From contig OZ005699.1 of assembly GCA_963930775.1 (NCBI GenBank), positions 1,137,501 through 1,201,500 of the forward strand: 64,000 nt of DNA, in the 5' to 3' direction. The DNA comes from Cliona cf. orientalis. Its lineage: Eukaryota; Porifera; Demospongiae; Clionaida; Clionaidae. Made by a program: the position numbers and the translations under genes. Under the pieces are notes generated by a model, which was given only the letters and a program-made list of their open reading frames with translations, was not told where the DNA came from and ran no database searches. Of this stretch, positions 40,401 to 53,000 are shown one piece after another; within the stretch, counting starts at the first letter, position 1; every line of letters starts with the position of its first letter.

Positions 40401-41223
40401 TCACCCTCTGAGGTTTGCACCTTTTTTTTCATCTGTTGCCACAATCAGGGTTGAGTTATTCATGATTGTGGTGTATCTTAGCCCCACGGTGTGTAGATAT
40501 CAATAATTATCACAGATCAGTAGTCACTTCTAGTGCATTTTCGAGGATATTCTGGACTCTTAGCTTGTCACATGTGAACACAGATCAGTAAAGCTCTCAG
40601 AAGGTCTAAAACTCCAAAATTTTCCTGGGGGAGTATGCCCCCAGACCCCGCTAGCTTTCGTGTGCTATGCACGCATAAAGTGAGTCTTCACCTGCTTACT
40701 TTCAGCCCCCCTGCTCAAAAACATCTTCCTACGCCACTGCATCTAAAGGCTTACCAATGCAGGTGGCACAGGACTGGACTCCAGTCTGGTCAGAAATAAT
40801 GTAGGAGAGACCATCTTGATTCTCCACGCAACACTCCCAGGCTGTCATCACTCCTATTTCATCATCACCAGTAGCATTACAGCTGACGGTGGATCTACAC
40901 GACACCATGATATCACTATCACCCTCCTGAGCCTGCACAGAATCTAACGATTAATAATGGTTAATACAATGAATTTTGTAGCTAGTGTATATTATCATCT
41001 ATTCTACCATTATCAGTTATTGATTGATAGCTGTTAGGCAAATAATAATTGTACACTGTACGTAGCTAAGAATCATACTGCAGCTATGGAGCTGCACTTA
41101 CTAATAGGGCAATGGCGGCTATATATGATTATTATTAGGCTTACCAAAAAAGTGTTGGATAAAAATCATCATCACACACAGGACGATTCTGACGAACATT
41201 TTCACTTGCTTGAAGACATCCAT
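34477..41223 (-). CDS. Adhesion GPCR with Calx-beta regions (small ADGRV1-like)
   Basis: Eighteen exons join into 1289 residues: 41223-41145, 40943-40755, 40170-40048, 39971-39750, 39696-39490, 39428-39207, 39147-38686, 38510-38161, 38081-37884, 37798-37719, 37177-37072, 36991-36946, 36859-36510, 36349-36203, 36063-35927, 35724-35447, 35245-35143, 35047-34477. Order: signal peptide (1-26), a Cys-rich segment (27-89), three Calx-beta-like regions (~90-500) ending in acidic IIIDND or IIDDD words, a Thr/Ser mucin-like stretch (~502-600), and a GAIN-type region. The GPS follows (~886-927: CVSWDF, CSCNHLTNFAVLM, cleavage expected between L and T). Seven membrane segments and an ~85-residue tail end the protein. 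TM6-TM7 reads GLTWLFAIL and FNSFQGCFIFI, as in adhesion GPCRs. Calx-beta repeats bind calcium. Among GPCRs this pairing is known from ADGRV1, which is far longer. Confidence 0.82.
40271..40739. mobile_element. Small inverted-repeat DNA transposon in a GPCR intron
   Basis: The ends are CACTGGCGTAAGAACCAGGG and, inverted, CAGTGGCGTAGGAAGATG, with GGGGGGCTG following on both. The five bases CATCT sit immediately outside each end (40266-40270 and 40740-40744), which looks like a target-site duplication. The 469-base interior has no coding region. CAGTGGCGTA ends are common among hAT-like non-autonomous elements, but those make 8-base duplications. A 5-base duplication with CAC-type ends would suit Transib. 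The family is left open. Confidence 0.75.
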
Positions 41224-42467
41224 TGTTTCGATTCTCCGGCTATTATGACAAACTTGAGACTTGAAAGCAATACAAATAGAAGGTTTGCTTCAGTTTTCAA
41301 AGTCAGTATATCTGTAGGCGAATACTCTGGTTATGAGACTTTAATTGAGTATAATTAGTGGAATTCATAACAATCTGACAAATCTGTACTTATAACTATA
41401 TATATACTACAGACTTGGTTGATTTATCTCCCAGCGTGCACTAGCTAATATGGGAAAAATTTACCAAACACTCGTGTAGAGAATGCAAAAACTTGCGTTC
41501 AGCATCCGTCTATCTCCCTTTATGGTAAACCACCGGCCAAGACTTAAAGTCTCATCAGGGCATTGACATGTACACTGTCTGGCATTTCCACATGATGTCT
41601 GAAGGAATTGCACTGCTATTCTTGTGGGCAAGTTTGAACATGCATATTATATTTGTGCATGTATACGACATATATTATTATGAGCATGCAACATTGAAGA
41701 TGGACATAGTTTTCATTCTTGGAAGCTTATCCAGCAATAGCTATAGCTATAATGTCATAATAGTGAGCAGCTGTTGTCTCTATTGCACTGTGAAGATCTG
41801 TGAATTGTGCATGTGCCGTGGTCTGTATAGGTGGAAGTATTAGACATTATGGTCTCTATGTATACTGCAAGTATGTAGCTATACAATACCTGACTGATCC
41901 AGTAGCTAATTTGCCGGACATGAGCTGACTTATGGTTCCTCAATTGATCATTTGTAAACTATGGTCTCAAGCATCCTTTGACTCTAATTACTCTTAATTA
42001 TGTAGACACGCTGCAATATCCTCCTACGTACCCGTGTGCGTCTTCCTGTGCTACCATAGATTATACTAGTGTGGCTACATGGCTCTAACATGACCACACA
42101 ATGTCATATTACAAGCTTGTTATTACAGCTGCCGATATGAATGTTTTTGTCCACATTAAAGGGACACTACTTCCACTCCCCCTTCCCGCAAAATATCAGC
42201 AGACAAGCTAAGAAGTAATATAATATTACGTATATAGCTATCTTAGACTATAACATTTGTATCATAATCATATAATATACAAGGAGTGAGCATGAGCTCG
42301 CTTCGCTCGCTCACTCCTTTCCGAGGTCTGCGCTGCATAATAATATGCATGACATTGTGCAGTCGACGACCTTTACCTGCATATTTTGGCGCATGCGCAG
42401 AAAAGCAAGCTAGCGCACGTGCACATTGTTGTCACATGGGCCAAACTTGCCGCCTAGAGGCGTGACT
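41224..42467. other. Noncoding stretch 5' of the GPCR gene
   Basis: Presumably holds the GPCR promoter next to 41223. No gene seen. A palindrome-like word (AAGGAGTGAGC ... GCTCACTCCTT) lies near 42281-42320. Confidence 0.5.
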
Positions 42468-42471
42468 TTAA

Positions 42472-43483
42472 GGTAGCATTAAAGTGCGTGGGCGTGAGCG
42501 TCAGGATTGGCTAATTCAATTAGCGAATCGTGAAGGGGCGTGGCCGAAGAGGCCATACGAGTGCTTTTGGTCGAAGGTGGGCGTGTCTAGAATCGGCCAG
42601 GGATGATTATGCGCGTGTAATTAGCGACCGGAAGTGGCCCCTGAAGAAAACACCGGTAATTGCCCACTTCAAAGCAAGATCAAAGCATTCTTTCTTAACT
42701 GTTAACCGCAACGACAAAAAAAAAAAAAAAAAAAAAAAAGCCTTATTAGGCCTAATTAAGCATGTGGGCGTGTTCCTGGCACTGTGTGGAGTGTGTGCGT
42801 GTGCGTTAATGCAGGTTTTATTGCTTCCGATTGGGCGTGGCTTCACGGGCCAGTGCTTGGATATCGGCGCCTGGGACTTGGCCTCGGCGATAGGTGGGCG
42901 TGTCCCGGAAGCGGTGGTGACCTTCGAACCCCGCGAGGAGGCTTTGGGGGCGTGGCAGGAGGTCAAAGGTGAGGCCATGTCTGTTAATGAGGCACTGTAT
43001 GCCGGTGCGATGGAGGGGACCGTACGGCTGGACGGAAGCTGACGATGGTTTGAAGCGGATGTGGTTGCGATGACGTGTTGTTACTCCGCCCACACAGGAA
43101 ATGAGGTGAGCTCTTGCGTGGGCGGTGTGGCAGAACGGCCTCCAAGTGTTTGTGTGTGTTTTGGCCTTGAGGAAGCTGTGTGTTTTAATTGGGATTGATT
43201 GTGGGCTTCCGGTGGACATCCGGTGGTTAGTAGGCACTTGATTGAGAATGGTGGTCCTTGGGGAACAGGGTAGGGCTGTTTTGGGCGTGGCCTGGCCCCT
43301 CCCTTCCGGCTCGGCTTCCGGTCCATGGAGGATATTAAATGAACACTTCCGGCTCTAGCAGCCACACCCCTGAGACCTGTGCAATTAAAAGGGCGTGGTT
43401 ACACAACATGCACCTCACTAATGACTTTGATGTGGTTTAGGTGTCATATCCCCCACCTCACGCCCACGCACTTTAATGCTACC
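42472..43483. mobile_element. GC-rich 1 kb inverted-repeat transposon flanked by TTAA
   Basis: Both ends carry GGTAGCATTAAAGTGCGTGG and continue to GCGTGAG, a perfect inverted repeat of about 27 bases. TTAA flanks both sides (42468-42471 and 43484-43487), the target duplication made by piggyBac-type transposases. The interior is much richer in GC than its surroundings, with many GTGGGCG/CGCCCAC words and a run of about 23 A at 42717. A 170-codon open frame at 42530-43042 has no transposase features, so it is probably non-autonomous. Confidence 0.8.
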
Positions 43484-43487
43484 TTAA

Positions 43488-45722
43488 AATCAAATTCAAT
43501 TCAATTCATCCTGGCTGATCATGTGACTTTGTCACTCAGCTAGCAAGAGAAACTCGTTAGTAGTCTTGCAGCTTCACTAGCAAGAGCTCCCAAGAGAAGA
43601 CGCTTAGAATAGAATCCTCTCTTTCTGGAAAGCACCTGTGAACAACATCGATTCCAGAACGTCGCTCGTTTGCGTTCACCAGGCCACCATAGTAAGTGTA
43701 CATTTCAATCCAATTCTGACCCGCCGTCGTTTTGAAGGAGCTCACTTTAGTTGCGGCTGGGGCCATAGCCGGTCATGTCAGTAGGTTGTCTGTTGTAGCG
43801 TTGCAACTCCAGTGAAGCCAAAAAAGAAAACGTTTTAGCTCGGGTCGAATCGCTTCCGGTGACCTCCCGCTCGCAAGTCACAGACGGACAACAGTATAAT
43901 GATACAACAGTAGTTTGATGGTGGCTATTATAGTCTGTATATAGCTATAGGCCGGATTGCGGAGAGATAACAGTGGCTACTTTTTTACATTCAGGATGCA
44001 TCTATAGATTGGTTCAATTGTACATTAATTATTTAGATTACAGAGCTGTTATAATAATAGTTTGGGACTTTTTAACTCCACTGCAGCTACAATCTCAAAA
44101 AGATTCTCAATTCTGCATAATCAATATTAACATGGTCAAATTTCCCATGTATATAATATGACAACCAAGCATGTAACCCTGTGATCACCTAGTCTCACAA
44201 GTGTGGATTGGGGCTTGTGAGACTAGTGATGATCTGCTCTCATAATTTATTGGCAAAAATTTTATCACGCTAATTTTTTTTTTGTCTTGTGAAAAAGATT
44301 TGCATTGAAGATATGGCCGGCTAGCTACCTTTATAGCTACTGCATTGGCAAAAATATTTTCTGCAACAGAAAGGTAGCTGGGCTCGATAACTTCTAGTAC
44401 ACACGTGCTTGCTACAACCTGGACCAGGTGGTAACGAGGTCATGATTTTTGTATGAAATACTTAATACACCAATCAGACACTCAGTCTGACATTAATATT
44501 ATCATCATAGAGTCGTTAGACTCTATAAGTAGGGATGGCCCGGATATGCCATATACTAATACATTACAAAAATAGTATTATAATATTAATTGTGAGGCTA
44601 CACCCGCAATAGCTTTGAAGTGGAGGACATATTTAATTTCATGATTATTACAATCATACAAGCTTCTTTATTCAAATATCTTTCCTCAATTAGAGTACTA
44701 TAGCACTATAATTATTATTATTACAGATTCTGAATGTTTGATCCAAGCAGCGCACGTTTTGAAATTCAGTAGCTAGACATATTAAAGCCAGATCTAGGGG
44801 TGCACAATTAAGGTGGGGGAGTACAAAATTATGCCCAGATTTTACTCAAATGTCTTTCCTCAACTTGCAATTGAATAGCAATGATTTTTCTACCAGCGAT
44901 GGCCATGTATACACCCATATAGCTATAATTATATTACATGTATACGTGACTAAAAATTAGCTGAAGCAGCAATTAGTATAATAATTTTAGTGGACCTACT
45001 GGCTAGAATTACAAGGAAGGAGTCAGGAGCCAGGGGGGAGTTACTGTACTATATTAGTATCATGTTTTTGGCTTGAACCTGCACAATGATAATGTACGCT
45101 GTTTGGACGTCAACAATGCGTACATGTTATCACATATTTAGAATATTCCTATTTGAGGAAAGACGTGCACGCATTCCTGATTAGTAAAAGAATTTGATAT
45201 AACTATATATCCCACTGCAATAATATCATTGGAGCACCGGATGAACTCTTGTACGTATATTACGTGTTCATCCGACACCAGATCCTACCTCTCTCTAGTG
45301 AAGGGGCGCCGCTCTGGCCTGCCAGACTAAACTGCACTAGCTGGGCAAGGAAAGATTCCATATAATTATCGTATGATAAGTCACAATCAACTTAAGAAGG
45401 CTATTATGTTTCATTCCTTGTCTTCTTCCTCAAAGATCCGACTACATTTCCTTCCTCTGGGATTTCCCTGTGGGTAACAGGAAAACTTTCAGAAATTCTA
45501 GGAAATTCTCTCCCCTAGCATACCAAAAACTAATGAATATGAGTGAATTCAATTCCAGCGCTAGCTATATAACCAGGATGCTCTATGTAGAATTTTCTTC
45601 ATCGGGAGAACTGCGAAGATAGAAGAAAAGGAAGCACTAAAAGACCTCGAGCTACTTTTCAGCTGGTGACACATTTTCAGTCTCATGCTTCTTAAAAGTG
45701 TTTAGCTATCTAAGAGTGATCA
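43488..45722. other. Noncoding stretch with small inverted repeats
   Basis: Contains a 13-base-arm inverted repeat (CTAGTCTCACAAG at 44189-44201 with its complement at 44214-44226) and a 9-base one (45238-45246 with 45266-45274). A 69-codon minus-strand frame at 43557-43766 has a fair start context but no recognisable family. Confidence 0.5.
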
Positions 45723-48700
45723 ATGTCCCAGCTGAGCAATATATCAGAAAATGGGGCACAGCCTTCAAGTGCCACTGGGGATAGCACCAAGGAAAGTGGA
45801 AATGGTAAACATTTAAAAAATATCTATAATCATGATCATAGTGATAATATCATGATCATACTATTGGTATAGGTAGGTACTATTATGAACCATAATTTCT
45901 TATCAACTGCAGATACAAGTCAAGAAAACAAAGAAAATGCCGTAGGAGAACAAAGTGAGCCTGCGACTCAAGGAAGAGTGATCATTAGAGAGCGAGTGGT
46001 CACAAAAGAACAGATTGGTGCATTTGAGGATCTAGGCCTTGGTCGAGGGGTGGATGCCACAAATCCCACTCCTTGGCTCAATAAGAGTGCATTTCAAGTT
46101 CGCCACGTCACCTACGATAACATCATTGGCACGGAAGAGGGAAACCTGTACCAGGGATTTGTAAACGAAGTGGAGAGCACCCAGAATCTTCAGACGAGTT
46201 TAAAAGCCTCGATTCCCCTCAATCAACAAGTGAATTTGGGCATTGACTCAGAACTCTCCCGTAGTTACAGCTCCACTCAGAAGTCAGTGGGACGGAAGAT
46301 CATCACTCGTACCATTGCATTTCGTGCCAACTCTGATGATACTTCAGAAATCAGTAGTGATCAGGGGATGAAGGTAGAAAAAGATCACCAAGGCGAAAAC
46401 CACGATACAAGCGGCCATAATCAAGACAGCATGGAAGAAAATGGTAAGAAAAAGCTTTCAGAAAACCATGAGAAGAAGGAAATCCAGAAAAAGGGCCAAA
46501 CCTTTGAGGATCATCTAAAAGCATGGATCAATCAGAGGATACAAGACGACAAAAAGATTAAGGAAATAGAACTTGAAGAGACCGATAAAGACAGAGAAAC
46601 ACAAGCAGAAGAAAGCGGAAACTTGCCAAAATCATTTGATGATTGTACGGTCAAACAACTTTCTGGGCTCTGTTACAAATTTGTCAGAACTTTTTCCATC
46701 ACGCATTACGTCCACTCTCTCGAGCTTGGGGCCTCCCACTACCGAGTCATGTCAGAGGAAGAGTACTCTATGAACATCCGCTCCAAGGGAAGTCTTGGAG
46801 TAGCTCAAATGGCAGACATTGCCATCGGTGCCGAAAACTCGAAAAAGTTGACTAAACGTCAACGACGGACGACAAAGATTGGACGGATGAAGCTACACCA
46901 CAGTGAAGACTCGAAAGACCATGTCATTGATGAGTCCAAATCAACTCCTAAGCAAGAAGACGGTGCAACCATTTCCCTGGAGGAAGAAGTTAGAAGAGGG
47001 TCAATAGAAGAAGCAGTGGTAGGGGTCAAAGTACAGCCGATCAGCACACTAGTGGTGAAACATGTCAAGCTGCGGAGGGCACTGCAGGACGCACTTCAGC
47101 TTTTCATTCAAAACAGGCAAAAAGTCAAATGTAAGTTGATTAAATTTAGCTAACAATTTATCCAGACCATGATTAAAAAGTTGACTTTTATTCATACACA
47201 TTGTGAATCTGATAGCTACAATCATCTACTAACTTTTAATCACTTTACAGACGGGCCATTCTTCATTTGTTGTAACAGAGAAAGCACATTTCTCTCTGTC
47301 AGTGATTCCCGTCAAATTGAAGCTACAGAAGACATTGAACATGCCTCAAAATTCTACATCGTTCGTTGTGACGAAGGAGACGACCACTTCTTTATCGTCC
47401 ACGAGGCTCCTACTTCGCTACACAATGAGAATGTGACAAAATTTGAGAAAATGCCACCTGTTCCTATGTACCTGAAGGCATCAATGAACTGGCGTCGAAG
47501 AAGTACCCCAACGAAACCGCTAATGATGGAAATGAACGTCAACTCTCGTCTCTCTATTCACAGCCGAAGAGATAAGGAGTTCCATCCGGCTAAACTTACC
47601 GAGTGGGTCAGTCAGAAAGAGGTGTTCTTTATCAGGTGCGAAGAGCAAGCTAGGCTTTTAAATTATTGCAAGAGCAGCTACCTGTGTGTCTATCAACCCA
47701 AAGGTGAGGCCTCGTATGTCACAGGATGTAAACCTGACATCAGAAGCGATGACAGCAACAGATTCATGCTTTTCCGGCTGGTTAAGTTGAATGAAGATGA
47801 AGTAGCCACATGCACCGCCACTACTTCAATTGTTCCCTTTATAATCAAATTTGAGGCGAAAGGTGATGCAAGATTTTTTGAGGTGTCCAAGGATTGCAAA
47901 GAAGTAAATACCACCAAGAAGAAATCAGAAGCTTCAACATTTCATTTGAAAGTCGAAAAGTGCAACTACTTTAGGATCCTTTACAAAACTAAAGATCATG
48001 TGTACTACCTCCATGCTCCAACAAAATTAGTTACAACTACAAGCCACCAGCCGATACTAAGCCTATCACTGACAGAAGATGCTAGAGCTCGATCATATAT
48101 GGCATTCTATAATGCAAGTGATACTCCCTCCCGTTCCAGAAGACTGCACCAAAGAGAGCTCAGTGATCTAATCGAGAGCTCAACGGAAGATAAACTGCAC
48201 ATTACTTGCCAACGTTCGATGGACTCTGATTCAAGAGATGCTAGTGACCTCTACGTTAAGCAAAACGAAAAGCGAAACTCTATTCGTGTCAAAGTAAAGC
48301 ATGGCATAACGAAGGAAGATAAAGAGCCAGATAAAGTCATGCACTTCACTAAATTTGTGCTCTTAAATCCAATCGCTCCTTTCATAATCAAGTTTCGGGA
48401 GGCTGGCAAGGATTTATTTTTTGAGGTTTCCAGCGATTGTAAAGAAGTGTGTACCACTGAGAAGAAATCAAAGGCTTCAACATTTCATCTAAAGGCTGAA
48501 AAGAGCAACTACTTTAAGATTCTTTACAAAACTAAAGGTGATCAAGTGTATTTACTCCATGCTCCAGCTACAAGCAGCAAGCTAAGCTTATCACTGATGG
48601 AAGATGCTAGTGCTCGATCATATATGGCATTCTATAATGCAAGCGATACTCCCTTCCATTCCAGAAGATTGCAACTAAGAGAGCTTAGTGATCTAATTGA

Positions 48701-49706
48701 TAGCTCAACAGAAGATAAACTGCACATAACTTGCCAACGTTCAGTGGACTCCAATTCAAGGGATGCTAGTGACTTCTATGTAGAGCAAAAAGAAAGCACT
48801 TTTCATGTACAGGTAAAGCATGGCAAAACAAAGCATCCAGAAGAAAAACACAAAGCTGAAGCAAGTTCCACACCACACCTCACTGGATTCGTGCTACAAT
48901 GCTCGACTAATATGGACACGTGCACCGAGCAGCCCTCGTCAACAGATTCGACACAAACACAACACTCACTAACTGGTACAGACTCTCAGACTGGTGCTGA
49001 CTCGAAAACTCCTTCAAGAGAAAATTCAAAGCAAAATTTAATATCACACTCATTGACAACCGTTGTGGAACCTGAAACACTGAGTTTATCAACTGCATGT
49101 ATGAGCTCTAATACTCCTTTAGCAAAAGATTCGAAGCAAATATCCTCTTCTGCAAATCAGGCACCTACCGACATGACCCATGGAATTGAGGAATGTGTTT
49201 CAGAGAAAGTGCAACACCTATCAAATAGTGAAGATCCCAAGACTCTCTCAGTAGCAAAAACATCTCACTCATCAAATATTGGTACAGACGTCGACACTAA
49301 GATTCTCCCACCAACAGAAATCCACCAGTTGTCACCATCAACCAGCAAGAGCTCTGTTAGCGCTTCTGACCCTCCCTCAACACAAAATTCAGAGAAAATA
49401 CTGCCACAATCAGCTGATAAAGGCTCCAAGACTCCTTCAACAAAACAATTATCATCATCTGATGTGCCAAGCTCTAAACCTCATTCAGAAGAAGATTCAA
49501 AGCAAGCAAAGCTTTCAGTTGGTAAAGACTCTGAAACAAGGGATTCGAAACCAGCAGAGCACTCTCGTATTATGACAGCCTCGAGCTCTCCCTTACCGAC
49601 ACCGGGCTCGGCGAAGCCACAAACACCGCCCAGACAGAAACCATCGCCTCAGAACACCAGAGCTAACCATAGCAGGGGGTTTTTTGACCGTTGTAGTGTC
49701 ATGTGA
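45723..49706 (+). CDS. Large protein: unnamed conserved N-terminal region, trefoil-like repeats, CaaX end
   Basis: Three exons (45723-45804, 45913-47130, 47251-49706) give 1251 residues. Residues ~50-165 (GLGRGVDAT..PWLNKSAFQVR, IGTEEG, then SSTQKSVGRKIITRTIAFR) and ~270-430 (RTFSITHYVHSLELGASHYR, EEAVVGVKVQPIS) form two halves of a region I recall from uncharacterised invertebrate proteins. Its function is unknown to me. Residues ~434-983 look like serial beta-trefoil-type strands (FFICCNRESTFLSVS). Within them an ~180-residue block is tandemly duplicated (47833-48375 and 48376-48898) with near-identical DNA over long stretches. A Ser/Thr-rich disordered tail follows, ending CSVM, a CaaX box of the farnesyl type. 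A poly(A) signal AATAAA lies at 49827. It sits directly upstream of two TIR-Death genes, so an immune role is possible but only inferred. Confidence 0.8.
47833..48898 (+). repeat. In-frame tandem duplication inside the 45723 gene
   Basis: Two copies of about 540 bases, each starting with CCTTT.ATAATCAA. They share long identical words such as CGATCATATATGGCATTCTA and AGATAAACTGCACAT, so the duplication is fairly recent. Confidence 0.9.
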
Positions 49707-50070
49707 TGCATTCATCACATACACAGGGGAAAATAACATTCCATACAATCCACACCAATTAGTTTTGATATAGAAACACCTTAGAATCTAGCCACTAAAA
49801 TTTAATTAATACTTTATTTCTATCACAATAAATAATTGCTATTATAAAGGATACATTACATACTGTTGTTTATTATATCTTTGTATTCATGATAATTATG
49901 CAAATAGACTATTACTGTGCTACAGTTACTGTAGTTGTGGCCTATATTATGATATTATAACTGTAGCTATAAAATTAATTGCTGTCTGAGCATGCGCAGT
50001 TGGCTGCCGTCCGGATGAACACCACGCCCACACATATACGTATACAGCCCCTCCCTGTATGTTTACAAAG

Positions 50071-53000
50071 ATGGCTCAAAGTAACCGTATAAAGGACATC
50101 TTTATCAGCTACGGTAGGGAGGAGGGCGTGCTCGAGTTCGTGAAACAACTCAAAGCCGATCTGGAAGTGAACGGAGTGAGCGTGTGGCTGGACGCGGACG
50201 ACATTCCAGCAGGATGCGATTTCCACGTCGAGATCGGAGTGGCCCTCAAGTCTTGTCGCGCCCTGATACCCGTTCTCACAAAGAAGTACGTACAGTCTCG
50301 CTACTGCAAGGGAGAGCTGTACGTGGCTTATGATGAGAATAAGGCGCTCCTTCCGGTGATCTACGAGGATGGATGGAACGAGGGAGAGAAGGGGGCAGGG
50401 GTCAACTACGTTGTGAAGGCATTCAACTGGGCCTTCTTCAGACCAAATAGGGATGACCACCAAGATAGTCTGAAGAAGTTAGTTGAAGGTGCCAAGTTGA
50501 ATCTAAGGATGGCTGATCTTCGATCAAAGGTTGAGCCAGGTATGATATTATATCAATCAGTGAGCAGTCGCCTTGTCCCTAGGGAGGGGCATGGGGACGA
50601 AGCTAGATTGAGCAGTTATTGGTCATGTGGCTCGGAGATATAGGGTAGTATGAGGGGGTGGCGGTGGAGACTGGGTGGAAATTCTTGTTCCCAACTATGC
50701 AATAAAGAGTCTGAGCACGATCGACATGATCGAGACCGGCTTGGATGGGACTATATAGAACCACTCCCCCTCTCTCTTTCTCCCTCTGTATGCCTCTATT
50801 CTCTCCCTCCCTGCTCAGGAGGAATGGTCGCAGCTGTTAAAAGTATCGAGAAGTGGCAGGAGCTAGGCTACCAACTGAATATTAACCCTGAAATGCTGTC
50901 TAAGCTCTTCAACTCCGGTCAGAGTGGGGCTAAGTGTAGAGATGAGATGGTAGCCTACTGGGAGAAACACGACAACGACGCCTCCTGGGAGAAGCTTGCC
51001 CGTGCTCTGGCCAGAATGGGAGAGAACCAGTTGGCAGAGGGGATCATCAAGGAGCATTCGTTACCAATGGAAACTCTTGTGCCCAAAGAAGAGCAGGCTA
51101 CAACTCCTAAGAATGAAGGTTAACATAATATTAATAATAATATACCGTGATAAAACATACCAAAGCCAATGCTCCCAGTTCACTACAAATAATTATTATG
51201 CTTATTAAAAAAAAGAATCATGATCATTTTGGAGCATCTGAAATTGTGTAGCAAACGATGGTACGTTGCAGTTACTGGAAGTATAATACCATTGTTAATG
51301 AGCATTTAGCTATAATATTAATATAGTGACTTATACTACTTATGACCACAATATCATTAGATATTTTGGTCTTGAACAATATCACTACTATATATGTACA
51401 TGCACTATATCCCATGGCGGCTATATACGGTGTATACTGTAGACTAGTACTTATAATATTATTAATAGGGTATGAATACTGTCGGGGGTAACTACCCTAC
51501 ACCTGAAGTTTTGATAACAAGAATACCAGAATATACTCGGCTAAGCCATATGAATACTATCAGGGGGTAACTACCCTACAGCTGAGATTCAGAATACCAA
51601 ACTAATCACCCTAAGCCACACAAATGAATTTTAAGCAGGAAATAACATGCGTCTGCTTTCAATGCTGATGCTACATGTAGATGCATGACATTGTACGCAC
51701 ATGTACACGGTATAGTATATCTAATAGCAAGTGTATCCACTTGCTTGTATTTGGAGTGATTTTGATAGTACGGTGTCTTATTGTGTGTGCAGAACCTGAC
51801 AACACTGATGTTCCTGATTCTGCGAATACGTGCACAAGTCAGGGGGATGATAGCATGATCACTACAGAAGACAGTGAGTAACTGGTATAATATTATACAG
51901 TTAGATTTAGTACATGATTGTACATACATGCACTATATCTATAGCAATCACTCAATCTGTCCTTGATATTATAATTTTGATTAATATCCACCAATTTTAA
52001 CAGAGGAGGCCATGACAACGACTAACGAAGATGAAATCCAGCACAATTTTGCCATGCTGATAGATAGGCTGAGAAACGCACTAAAACAGAGTGGTATTGA
52101 GGCTGCCGACATCAACCGATATCTTAAAGATATGAAAGTCGACTTTCAGAGTCAAGTATCTGACCTGGAAACAATTTTTGACTATCTAAAAAGGTCTCAT
52201 CTCTGGAGCTATGACAAAATCAATCTTGTCGAAAGTCTCAACAAGAGATTTTTGGGAGCGAATAGTCCATCAATCAAGCAACACATTCTTGACTACAAGG
52301 GAAAATTCAATGGGTATCTGGCAATGAAGAAGATAATACATTCAGAGTACTTTGTAGTAGCTGATGATTCTGATGATATCGAAGATCCTGCAACTGTTGC
52401 AGCAAAGTATGGCACTACAGAACGCCACAAGCTAAAGGTGAAACTTGAGCTTGGTGGTAGAAAATTGTCGGAAGTATCTCTCCTGTACATCGCAGAGCTC
52501 TGGGAATCTTTTCAAGAAGAGTATGAACTACCCGCCTTGACTGCGCAGATTGATTACATCATGAAAAAATGTTTGGAAATTGTCTGGCTCATTTCGCCCA
52601 TAGGTGCTGAAAAGATCAGGTCCTCTAAGAGATCACACCTTCCCTTCTTTTGGAAGCACAATATTACCTTTGTCTCCATTGATGATGACATAGTGTATCA
52701 ATTGCCTGATCCTGAGGTAAGTGAATAATATGACTGACATACATGACATTGAGTATGACTACTATATTATTATATAGACTTCTGATAGCGGATCTGATAG
52801 ATCTGAGAATGCGTGCATGCATGTGCACCCTATTAAAATTATACTTATCATAATTTTTATAGGAGCAAGAACGACGAAAGCAACAAGCTTCGTTGGAAAT
52901 GAAAAATGTAGGAGAAAGTTTGATACTATACAGCATTACCATCGTTCTATAATATTACTGTCCAGGGTGATGCTCAGTTGGAGAGAGGAGACTATCAGTT

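Noticed and set aside
42530-43042. 170-codon frame inside the TTAA element
   Set aside because: Its composition follows the GC-rich repeat, it holds a poly-Lys run from a poly-A tract, and it shows no transposase or other motif.
43541-43960. Possible tRNA or other structured RNA in the balanced-composition patch
   Set aside because: I could not find paired arms or promoter boxes that fit a tRNA.
49975-50463. 162-codon minus-strand frame over the TIR exon, and its twin at 58398-58817
   Set aside because: Both are antisense shadows of the near-identical TIR exons. The TIR reading on the plus strand has clear family motifs.
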